DNA of 64,000 nt from Bradysia coprophila. Lineage: Eukaryota; Arthropoda; Insecta; Diptera; Sciaridae. Positions 20,825 through 32,600 of the stretch are shown here, piece by piece; position 1 is the stretch's first letter, and every line of letters begins with the position of its first letter. The stretch is taken from NCBI RefSeq assembly GCF_014529535.1, contig NW_023503584.1:2639005-2703004 (forward strand). Direction: 5' to 3'. The translations under genes and the position numbers were made by a program. The notes below the pieces were generated by a model, which saw only the letters and a list, made by a program, of their open reading frames with translations, was not told where the DNA came from and did no database searches.

Positions 20825-22992
20825 ATGGACAAGGTCGAAAGCAAAATTAAAAATTTCTTCAAGCGTAAGAAGACCCAGGCACAGTTTAAGGTAAATTGTG
20901 TTAGGGCAACATGGTTCGGCTTGATTGTAATTCGTTTTATTTACCATCGTAACAGTTAGCAGGGCCAGGAAGGAAGTTGACTGATTCACCATCATCATCT
21001 TCGTCCAGGCCAACGAAACACGATGACGCCTACATACCTCCCAAAAGGAACGAACTTAGTGCTGAGGCCAGGTAGGTCCCAAATCAATTGGACACATGTA
21101 TCAACTTCATGAATTGAATTTTTTCTCCGATTGTAGAGCTGCAGCTGATGCAGCAATGGCCAGAAATCAGAAGAAAGACAACCGCAATTTCAATACATCG
21201 CTAGCGGCTATTCAAGCTCAGGTGAGACGAGAATTGGAAGCCGAAAAGAAGGCTAAACAGGAAGCCGAACAATCTTCCGAACAAAAACCGGTCGAACAGG
21301 ATCGATCGAATATGGCTGTACAGGGTGTGTATTTCCGATGTCCGATGATTAGCGATGAAATACTGCCGAGTAAAGAATGGCGTGTGAAAATTAAGGAATT
21401 CCTCTACGATCAACTGGAGGATGAGAAAGCTCTGACGGCCTGTCTAATCATTCATAATTGTAACACAAAAGACAAGGCTGAACAGTGCATCGAAACGCTT
21501 ACGAAGTATCTCGAAAATATAATCAATCATCCGGGCGAGGAGAAATACCGCAAAATTCGGATGAGCAACCGTATTTTCGCGGAGAAAATTAAACCGGTCG
21601 AAGGGGGATGCGAATTTCTGCTGGGCGCCGGTTTTCAAGAGCAGGAAATTGACGGCGAAATATTTCTGATTTATTCGAGTGAGGACAGTTCGAATTTAGC
21701 GGAATTGCTGGATGGTCTGAAGAATGCCGAGAAAATTACGATCGACTTGGACAGGAATATTCAGGTGTTATTGCCGTCACAGGCGCGCAAGAGCGACTTG
21801 CCGTTAGACTTTTTCCGAATTAGCCCGGAAGAAATCAAAAGGGAGCAACAGCTGAGGTGAGTCCTATTTCATTGTTCGTCTTTCCAATAAGTTTTGTCGG
21901 TGTGGATGATCAACGAGAAGGTTCTTTTGTGTCGGAAACATCGGTCCTCTCGTGGGAGTTTTCATGTATTTAAACAGAGCGGAGTTTGAATCATCTCGAG
22001 AAAAACACCATCGGGTTTCCTGTGAGTGTCGAAATCCCTTACTCACCACAATTTCTCTGTCCACCTCTGAAACAATTGAAACCTCTGCAGTTAAGATACA
22101 GGCACAGAGAAGACACGTTCCTTGATGTAATCATGGTACAGAACAAACTTCTTCCGAAGTTCGAAGCGCGAACAAAATGTTTCAAGAGCTTTTGAGCCAA
22201 CCATGCATTTATGGAAAGTATCGATGAACTGGATGTAATTGACCGTGCAATTCTTCCCAGACGAGCCGACTTTTTATCAGCTCGTATGGGGCAAAATTTT
22301 GGTAAACAAAAGAAATACGTAAAACCGTATGGGGCAACGTATGGGGCGACAGGAAGTCGTATAGGGCATCTGCCCCATACGCCGTACAGAAATCGGCGCG
22401 CCTGATTCTTCCTACTTGCATAACATTGTCGATAGTCGATGTTGATTCAGAAATCATCTGACAATCCTTTCGTAGTCAAATTATCTAACTCGAATGTGAT
22501 TCTAACTGCAAACCGCTTAACATTATTTTTGTTTCTGCTCAGGACCGAAGCTATGGAAAGTGCCCAGATCTTAAAGACCAAAGCGATGCGTGAACGAGAA
22601 GAACAACGTGCAGCCAATATGTACAAGTTTTCGTTGATTCGCGTTCGATTTCCGGATGGTGTCATATTGCAGGTATATTTCATTCATTGCTTTCGTTTCA
22701 ACTTCAGCCCGGTTATTGATAACCGACTGTTTTGCAGGGAACATTTAGTGTTTATGAAAAGCTGTCGCACGTGTACGAATTCGTGACGTCCTGCTTAAAA
22801 GACGAATCGTTTGACTATACGCTAATCTCACCCGCCGGCAGCAAACTCGGTGACGACGAATTGGACAAATCGTTGTACGACCTTCGATTGATACCGAATT
22901 CAGTTTTGATGTTCACTTATCCGCAAATGACCGGCGATCCACACGGAAACTATTTGAAGGAAGAGATTCTAATGTTGATTCAATCGATGTAA
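20825..22992 (+). CDS. UBXN6: UBX domain-containing protein 6 (p97/VCP cofactor)
   Basis: Five exons, 20825-20890, 20956-21071, 21137-21856, 22543-22672 and 22738-22992, give 428 aa, close to the usual size. The N-terminus MDKVESKIKNFFKRKKTQAQF matches the family's p97-binding start. A Ser/Pro linker and a Lys/Glu-rich coiled stretch follow. A PUB domain (about 145-260: LYDQLEDEKALTACLIIHNC ... FLLGAGFQE) binds the p97 C-terminal tail. A C-terminal UBX fold (about 335-428: YKFSLIRVRFPDG, ending LKEEILMLIQSM) follows. The protein works with p97 in endolysosomal sorting and lysophagy. The 686-bp intron 3 contains GTATGGGGCA-type direct and inverted repeats. All junctions keep phase. Confidence 0.93.
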
Positions 22993-23705
22993 TGAGAGGC
23001 CAGCGCTGTTCCTGTTTTTCTGTTTTGTTTAAAATTATGATGTTGTGATAGATGTTTGGATTCACTGCAGCACCACCCACTGTCTCAGCAAAAGGTGTTG
23101 ATGTAAAAGGTCATCGATTTATTTTTTATGAAATTTATGCGCTGAAATTGTTGCACCATATTCAATTTATCAAATTAAAAAGTCCCTTGAATATTCAGAT
23201 TTCGGTTGTTTTTTTTGGTCGGCTTCACAATTCGATCATCGCACCATCCCTTCATCCAATCCGAATCTCTCGAGATTTGGCCTTTCATCTCCCATAAAAA
23301 GATCCTTAAGATTGGCAGACTGAAATCAATCTTGCAGCACCCTGCGAAAATGAAATTTTCATTAGGGGCACACGGTTCGCAAATAATAGTACATTTCCCT
23401 CGTGGCAAGTGAAAATTATCGAAAATGTCGTCATCAGTGTGCGGGACAGACCTGGTAAAGTCAAACGGTTTTCCTGAGTCGCATGAGGTCCCTTCCACCA
23501 CCAGAAGTACTCTTTTTTCGAGCACAAAATTTGGAAAAGTAGCCGAGGATGTAGCAGCTGCAGAGATCCGATATCGTGGAACGGTTTTTCTATGTCTGCT
23601 TTACTAACAAGAATAATAATTTTGTTGGTAACTTTTCTCGCTTGATAGTCACTGTGGAAACTATTTGTCAATGAAGTGAAGAAGTTAGTATCCACATTGT
23701 CTCTT
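22993..23705. other. Non-coding 3' flank of UBXN6
   Basis: No gene is supported. Overlapping ORFs on both strands have no recognisable domain. Confidence 0.4.
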
Positions 23706-24530
23706 GTTTCTTGCCTTTCAAATATTAGGGCTCGTAGTATTATCCATAGGAGCCAGCGGTACAATCTTCAGAAAGTTGAGTCAGTTGTTAGGATATGCTG
23801 ATGACCTAGACTTAATTGGACGGAACATTGACATCGTTAAAAAGAATTTCACGAAAATTGAAGATAGGGGTGCTGAGTTCGGTCACAAGGTCAGTGAGAG
23901 AAAAACCAAGTACATGACAGCTTCATTGTCTGGAGGTGAAAGGAAAACACTTCGAGACTGTCAACAGCTTTATTTACCTTGGGTTTCTGGTCAATAATAG
24001 CATCGGAGAGGAAATACGTAGAAGGGTAACGCTTGGTAACAGGAGTTACTACAGTCTTCAAAAACTCATCCGGTCAAAAACACTCAACCGCAACCTTAAG
24101 TGCGAATTGTACAGATCGCTGTTGTAGCATATGGATCGGAAGCTTGGTGCATGACACAAAGTGAAGAACAGACACTTTTGGTGTCAATGTGAACGGCAAC
24201 AGGAGAGGAAGATACAACCATTAGCTGCATCAGCTTTACAAGGAGCCTGATATAGTCAAATTCATCGATTAAGATGGCTCGATCATGTACAAAGAATGAA
24301 CGAGGAACGTGTACCACTGAAACTGCTAAACACAAATCACGATTGAAGACGCAGACCAGGAAGACCAAGAGCGAGAAGGAAAGATGCAATTGAGTCTGAT
24401 CTAAAAGTACTAAGAGTGAGCGACTGGAGAACGTTGGCGCGGAATAGGTCCGATTGGAGAAGATTGCTGGAAGAGGCCAAAACCAATAGTAGGTTGTAGT
24501 GCCTGCCTAAGTAAGTAAGTAAGTATTATC
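23706..24530 (+). pseudogene. Decayed non-LTR retrotransposon (LINE) reverse transcriptase, 3' part
   Basis: Reading across at least two frameshifts gives a reverse-transcriptase block: LLGYADDLDLIGRN, then KTKYM, FETVNSFIYLGFLVNNSIG, NRSYYSLQKL, AVVAYGSEAWCMTQSEEQ. It is followed by the downstream RWLDHVQRMNEERVPLKLL-like region and a final EEAKTNSRL-like end. Frame changes occur near 23940 and 24120, and further stops lie downstream. The 3' end is a short tandem tail TAAGTAAGTAAGTAAG, typical of non-LTR elements that end in simple repeats. It is 5'-truncated and inactive. Clade not assigned. Confidence 0.8.
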
Positions 24531-26688
24531 CAGAGGACATAAGCAAACAAATAGTACGGGACTGGTCGTTGGTTTTAAAGAACGAAGTCTTCATAAGCCC
24601 TTCCTAAGAATAAAGTATCGGAGCCGGTGAACGCAACGTGATAAGGTTCAGTTCTTAAAAACTATTGCAAAAGAATCTCTGAAGTAATCCCAATAAGACC
24701 ATCGTGACTATACACGGTTGATGGAACGATTGTATCATTTAGAATTCTCCGCGTTTCCGAAGCAGGTAAGTCTTAGCTCGATAGTCTTAGAGAATTCCTT
24801 CCTGTAATAAGTTTTAAATTATCTTGACACTCTGCGATGCTGGCTCTTAAAATTTGTAGACATTTTGCACATAAGGTATACGTCCGGTCGTTATTGCCTA
24901 AATTTATCATTATTTTCACTTTTCGATAGAATCGGTAACCGGTAACGCCATGATAGAATTGGAAGAATATTTTTAACATTTATTTCGACTACAATTACAA
25001 TGCACCGAATACTGCTTTCGGTCTGTAAAGTATTTTCAGTCCGACCTTGCGTTTGAAATAATAAAATTCTATGCGTCAGCCAACATCAGGTTCTCTGATA
25101 AACAGAATAGCACACAGCAGGTATTCATAATTGTTAACGGATCTAAAATAGCGTACAAAACAGATGTATGAGCTGCACTGCAGTCATACGAACAATTCTT
25201 TTTCTTTCATTTTAAAAAACGGCGATACGCTGCCATGTAATCAATAAATCTTGCTGTAAATAATTGGGTCTTAACGATCAATAAATCAATTAAATTCTTG
25301 CGTTTAAAGCAATCGACTTGAGTTCGATAGAAAATCGCTTAGTTAACTAGCTTACATTTTGTTGTGTAAGGAACGATATCCAAAGCTCATCGCTTACATT
25401 TGTCCTTGATGTCGATAGCATACGACTAAAATTTATTCTTTATTTTCAGACTTATAAGTCTAAGTAGTATGTCCGTGTTCGTAAAATATTGATAATAAGA
25501 GTCTCCATTGTAGACACAAATTTCTAATCCTATTTGTGTAACATCATCGACGCGTCGCATTATATGTTTTCTGTTTCCAGCAACGTTTTTTTTATTATTG
25601 TTTACATCTGGATGATAAAGAGCCATCATGTATATCCATCCAAGTATATACACGCAAATGTTGTACATAAAACAACCTTGCCTACGTGACTACATGTACG
25701 AAGCCAAACGGAGTAAATAATTTGAGAAAATACATTCTCACAGCTGTAAAGCAAAGGTTTTATGTACAGCACAACATAAAACTTGAAGAGGCTTCGGTCA
25801 TGTAATAGGGTGAATCTATCTCGATAAGATTCAGAAAAGGGAAAATTGCCACAAAATAAGATGTGATTGAACGTCTGGTTGACATGTCATTATAAACGTT
25901 TTAGTTGATGGATACGAGATGGTAAAAACCTTTAAGGATAGATAGGTGTCGTTTTACCAGCATTGATTTGACAGAGGTCTCAATGGAGTTGGACAAACGT
26001 GAACGGGACTATCAACCATTCCGCTGTGCACATCTCTAAACATCAACGCACACAATCGTGGATATGTGTACGACGACATAGTATTGCGCAGTCATATGTT
26101 TCTCGTATTGTTTCGGATTTTTTATTATCATGGAAACCGGGGGTATAGTCGCTCTCTCACACTGTGTTTTGACATTCGAATCGAGTGATGTTATGTATTA
26201 AATTCAGTCGTACTCGGCATTTTCAACGTTGTAGTCCGTAAATTGTATTGCTCCCTTGATTCTATCCACATAATAGAAGTGAAAATCAAGTAAAAATCAT
26301 TGAAGGAAGTGAATCTTACACTGAGACATTCTTTGTACCGCGAATCGAACTTGGACTTGTACATTTTGAACGATAAAGTAGCGCTGATTGTACATTGAAC
26401 ATTGAACGCTGAACACACACCTATCTTTGTTTTTTGAGAAAACGTTTTCAGTGAATAAACATTCGCGAAGCAGAAAAGAGTTGAAGCTATCGGTTTCTTT
26501 TTTTTTTGCATTAAATTAAACCGAACATGGAATTGTAGACCGGTCTGATTCCATTCGTTCATCAACAGTAATTTTTTTTTTAATTTAAATCCGCTTACCA
26601 TCCAAAGTGCTTTCTGTTCAATTTAATCATTTTGTCATCATTACATTCAATTGAATTCAATTAAAATTTTGTGTTCGAAAAAGGAACA
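24531..26688. other. Upstream region of the FPPS gene, no other gene seen
   Basis: AT-rich with no supported ORF. The last few hundred bases before 26689 should hold the FPPS promoter and 5' UTR; no TATA box is obvious. The sequence CAATTGAATTCAATTAAAAT lies just before the start. Confidence 0.4.
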
Positions 26689-29600
26689 ATGTTTTCAACA
26701 ATTGCCAAATCTGCGTCGTTCACGAGCGGAGTGGTTCGAAATTTAATCCGAGCTGAGAATCACTTTGTTCGGTCAATATCCACCAGCAACGAGGTGAAGA
26801 ATTCCGATATACTAACGAAAAATGAAAAGGTTGAAGACGTTGCGGCCGCTAAGGACACAAAGAAATTGAAGAAAAGGTGAGTCGCTTGGCGATAGCGTTT
26901 TTTTTTTCTTCTCTTTTTCCGTTTTTTATTTATTTTAGTGCTTTAAGTCTCCTAATATAAACACGAAACAACATTTCAATTGATTACTTAAAATTCGTAT
27001 TTTTGGAAATTTCTAAAAACCGGTCCAAATGAACGAGTGAATTTATTTGTTTCATTAAGTATTCAAATCATATGTAACCATCCACACAGCACCATATGAT
27101 TAAGATAAACACCAAAAGACTGTGCAGCACGCACTAAATGAATGACTCTTTTTATAAGAAATTTTGAATTTCTCCAATGAGGTGCGTTACCGCAATAAAC
27201 GCGCCGTCTGAATCTAAGGAACTGGTACATTTGATGGTAAAATTCAAATAGAAAAACCGAAAGATATTCTTAACACGCTGACTACATTTTTCTCTTTTGA
27301 AATAATAGTGACCACGAATTTTCTCCGACAACTCTCTCAGCTGTAGGTCCCAAACATTGTACGAAAAGAATAAATTTCGACTTTCGTGTAGTAAAATAAC
27401 TGTGAGGGATTCTTTTGAAAAACAGCCTACCGAAATCGGACGCATTTTCCAGTGGACTTTTTTATATAAGCCTAGCAAGGTATTCGACCCTAGAAGCCAA
27501 AACCAATTTCAAAAAAATTCTTCGAAGTTTGTGTGGCTGGTGAAAGGTGATCAAAAACCGAAAACTTGAACTTTACTTACAAAGCACATTAAATTACCTG
27601 TCAAAAGACACCCTACACGACCATGTACGTTTTGTGTACCTCAAGAAATTTCAGTAAGAACAGTGTAAGTCTTCGGTTGAAAACTTTAACTGCACATATT
27701 TCAGTGTCGATGAATTTTAAACACAATAAGTCCCTATTCGGTTCAATAGTACGTGTCATTACCTTTCTAATGACACCCCACACGACCCTGTACGGCTCGT
27801 GTAACTAGAGAAATTTTTGTAAGAAAAGTGCAAGTTTTCGGTTTTCGATCACCTCACACCAGCCACACAAACTTCGAAGAATTTTTTTGGCTTCTAGGGT
27901 CGAATACCTTTCTAAGCACATATAAAAAAGTCCACTGGAAAAAGCGTCCGATTTCGGTAGGCTGTTTTTCAAAAGAATCCCTCTGTCCTCCCTACACCTT
28001 CAGAAAACGAGTAATTCCTTCTGAAATGACCTTTGAAACACATTTACCAAGGCCCTCGTTTGAAGAGTTAAATGAGTAAAACAACTTACTCCATTGTTTG
28101 GAACTGTACGTTTTGCTTTTTGCATGAGCGCAACCATTGCCTACGGCTCGTTCTACAACCGTCATACATAAAAATTTAGAGTTCCAAACAATGACGTGAT
28201 CCTAATGTTGTTTTATACCGAAGATCATAGATGTCCCAAAGAAAATGTTGAAAAACTTTGTTAAAGACCAAAACAAGTCCGTCCTAAAAATCAGGCTGTC
28301 TCAATGTCGAAGCAGAAGAGAATTTCTCAGCACTTTCACAGCACTTCTAGCATGAACACAGAAAATATTCGGAGCTGATGAAATCTCAGTAGGCACTGCG
28401 TTTCTTTGTAAAGATGACTTGTTTTCGTTGTATGATGTCAAACAAACAATCCTGTAGCTGTTATCACTTAACACATTAAAATTAATTGCGGCTTGCCAAC
28501 TTTCGGCACCCTACACTTTACTTAAATAGTCGAGGAATGCCTCTAAATAAATTTCTAAAAATCCAAAACTGAATTCTAGATTTTTAGAAATTTATTTGGA
28601 GGTATTCCTCGACTATTTAAGTAAAGTCCAGGGTGCCGAAAGTTGACAAGCCGCAATTATTTTGAATGTGTTAACCCTCCAAATCTGACACTTGTCAATT
28701 CAGTGTTCATGCTAGCGATGCTGTGGTACTTTCCATCTAGACGCGACGCGATTTTCTTCTATTTTAGAACCGATAATTCATAAATGATGAACTGATTATC
28801 TGATAACAAAAACAAGTGTAACTTCGTAGTTTTAAAATCATGTATGCAAGGAATAAAGAACTCATAAATACCGACCAAGATAGTTCTATCTCCACAACGA
28901 CGTTTTTCGTTAGATAAACCTACTCTGCGAACCATTCAGAAGATAACATTACTTGGGCATCGCATCTAAATATCTTCCCCTGAAATATTGCTTTACTATT
29001 TTACTCAGTGGAACATATTAGTTCACTTTAACATTGCACTGGCGGAATCAAACATGTCGTTTAAATTTTTGCTTAATGACTTACAGTCACCAATTACCCA
29101 ATTGCTAGGAACGCAAACTCAGTTTCTATGCGTCGGTCATTGAGAAAATTGTCTGGTATGTACCAACATTAGAACACAGTAATGCTTAATGTCCTAAACT
29201 GTTATGTTAACCAAGGACGTATCGATCAACCGTAACTATTCTTACAAAATTCGGTCGGCAAATAACGTTTTGTATCAGGCGCCTCACTTTCAACACAATA
29301 ATTATTGAATTCCACATCCTTTATCGCTCTGAATTTGTTTTTAGAATTTCTCTATTAGCGAACAGCTTTCCTATATCAAAATCAAAACTCATTTCCACTT
29401 TTTCCTCAATTTTCTTGTTTTGATCGTTTCGAGTTGTTTATTTGTTTTTATCAGAGATAAATAGCTTCAACCAAAATGCTTTTTACAATTACTTTATCGG
29501 CCGTTCCATTTAATTTATCGAAATCAAATTTTGTCTAATCGCAATGGTATGTTTAGCTTCCAACGTATATTGGTTGCTGCTTGTTATCTTTGGCTTGATT

Positions 29601-32600
29601 AATTTTATTATTCATTGATTGGTTTTTATGCTTCAGGTTTTTGAGAGTAACCAGCGTAACCGTTTAGTTGTTGATTGCCTTCACCATAATATTTACAATT
29701 ACAGCATGGGAATATATAAAAGGTGGCACTTCAAAGCATTCTCTTCTGTGCAATGGATTAGTCTCATAGTCTCATTCCACTTACATGCTTGGAAGTGTAA
29801 ATGTGGCGAAAAAAAACGCAGGTCATTTCGAAACACTCCAGGTATTATGACCAATTCGCAACCCATAACAAGTTCCCGATTGTTTGTTTGGTTCAGAATC
29901 TTTATGTAGTATGAATTGATAGGTATCAGAAAAATGAGTGTTCAATGGGGAAACACCACAAAGTGGTCTCTAACTACCAAGTGATAACTCTAACTGATGA
30001 AAATGTGGTATCACTGCTCGGTTGGCCTTTTTTAAAACCACGCTTGCTTGAACGTAAATCGAATTTCTAATTAGATTTTCCTGATTTGTATCTGTATTTG
30101 GAAGAGGAAGTTGCGGAAAGATTCGATTTTGTTTATAACAAGAATAGTATCTCGCTCCGCTCGTAAGAAAAATTTGGGCTACTGCTGAAAAAATCAACAA
30201 TCAAAACTTGATGTAAGAAATACTATTCTTCCCCGATAATATTCTCAAGTCAAAACGCCTTTGGATACTACTCAGTTTCTCTCCGGATACTTTCTAATAT
30301 CATGCCATTCTGACGTGCATTCGTTCTTGAACCATTCTGTAGGTCGACACTAAATAACTTCATTACCTTATAATCTAATCAGTCATACACGTCATTAAAA
30401 ACTGATAAAACAGAAAACAACTCCGACAAACATCTTCTTGGCTTGATCAGGTTCTGTATAATAATAGAAAATACTCGTATTTGTTACGCAAAAAAACAGT
30501 CGATTAATGTAAATATTATTCCACAATTTTACAGTTAATTATTATTAAATCAAAGTCAATCTAAATAAATTAAGAAAACTGTTTACGATGAACTGCAGCC
30601 ATAGTTTTTTTTATCGTGTAAAACTTTAATTGCATATTGCATGTCTTTACCGATTCATAAATAAATTAGCATTTTCCACAACAAACAATTATTTTCGCAT
30701 CTAAAGTAGAAAATACTGAACTGACCGCACTGCTTGTCAAAGTTTTCGTTGAGTGGATAAGCAAAAAAGGTTTGCTAGACAATTTAAACAGAATTGATTA
30801 GTAAAATCGCTACTTTTCACCAGTTTTAGTTTAAACGTCAGAAAATATCTAAATGCAGAAAGGGGTCATGTTCAACTAGTGAGTTATAAGAGAAATGAAG
30901 TTGCATTGATTTAACTTCATAGTCTGACGGTGTCCATAGACGTTTTTTCATATACTCCAGAGGAAAAAATATCGTTAGTCTATTGGAAATGAATACAAAT
31001 CAATTCACGCCGTAAATGCGCTTTAGAATTTGAATTTTCAATGAATTAACCAATGAATTAAAAAATAAATTTCAAACGCATTCTTGATTTAGTTATAGTC
31101 ACTTTCAGCAACCACGGAAACTCACTTTAAAATAACTAGACAGGTCAGTTATTGTTTTGACACACAGTTAAGTTAATAGTACATTAAGGTACCGGTGAAT
31201 ATACCGAGAATTAATACTCTTCTCTATATTGCACCAACACGAGTGTAACGAGTGTACGTGTAATATACAGAAGAGTATTAGTGCGTGGTATATTCACTGG
31301 TACCTTATAATGTTTTATTGTATTGCGGAAACGATCAACTTATCGATATATTAATGTAGGATATATTTACCTAGATAAATAATAATGACGTCATATCAAT
31401 GGAATAATTGAGAGAAATAATGTTTGGTTTACTCCGAAAAACAGTGTTTAATGTCGATATATAGACCGCAATGCAATAAAAACGCGTAAACGATAATTAA
31501 TTTAAGGTTCTGAAAGAACCAGGTCAAGACAACTCTGAGTGGATCACGAAGGCGGTTTCTTTCAGAACCTTGAATGAATTGTCGTCCCTGACAAATCACC
31601 CAATGAACTAGTGAGTTTTTTCTGTATCAAAGTGAATTTCCATTTCCAAAGTGAATTTCCCTTAACATCGTTAAAAATGTCTGTATATCCAGTTTGATGA
31701 TATAAAGTTTAAACTAAGCTTTAACGAAAATTGGTGACTCATTGGTTATTAACCGGTAGCCCTACTCACATTAAAGACATCTGTTTCAGAACTTCCGGAG
31801 GAATGTTGATTCTGTTAGTGAAAAAAAAATCTGACTTGCTAAACGTATAGAAACGTACGGTAACGCATAGAAACGCAGTAGATTGCGTTACTCAATATAT
31901 CAATTTTTATTCAATCAGTTCTGGAGTATTTTTTAGAATCAGATAGAGACATTCCTCCGGAAGTGTGAAACGGATTTTTTTAAACATGAGTAGAGGTTAT
32001 CAGATAACACACATTTTGAACTGTTTAATTCCTCTGTTAAACATTCTTTTGTTAATTCACGTCTACATAAATATTGCTAGAACAAAGCATCTCGGCACGC
32101 AGAAGTTATCGGAGAGTTGTTTATTTGCGTTGAAAAAGAACAATCAGTCACAAAGGAACAGTTGTATTTATCCATTTTCTTTTTTGTTTATGCCTAAGAG
32201 AATAATTACTCTCAGGTTTATGCAATTATTTGAGCGATATTATTAAACTGATGAACTAATCGATTTTCAAATTGTTTGTTTTCGTTTCACAAAACCTGTC
32301 GTCGTCAACGAATGGGAAGAAGAATATTAATCGTACATACAGTCGCCAAATGCATTATTTATTTACTGTTGACTCAAGCTAAAATTGCATTTTTGTTAAT
32401 GAATTAGAGGCAACAATGAATGAGAATTGAACGTACGATTGTTTTAAAATAATAATAATAAATTGTAAAACAAAACCGTTTCGCGTTACGCCTTAATGAT
32501 AATCGTATTTAAATCATCACTTCTGTTTTGTTGAATTTCTACGAAAACAAAAATCATATTTTTCCATTCATTTGTGCAGTACCGACCGACATATACTAAT

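Noticed and set aside
23175..23764. ORFs of 116 and 152 aa on the minus strand
   Set aside because: Mutually overlapping frames with no recognisable domain in the UBXN6 3' flank.
29619..29909. 96-aa plus ORF in FPPS intron 1
   Set aside because: No domain, no splice partners, composition like the surrounding intron.
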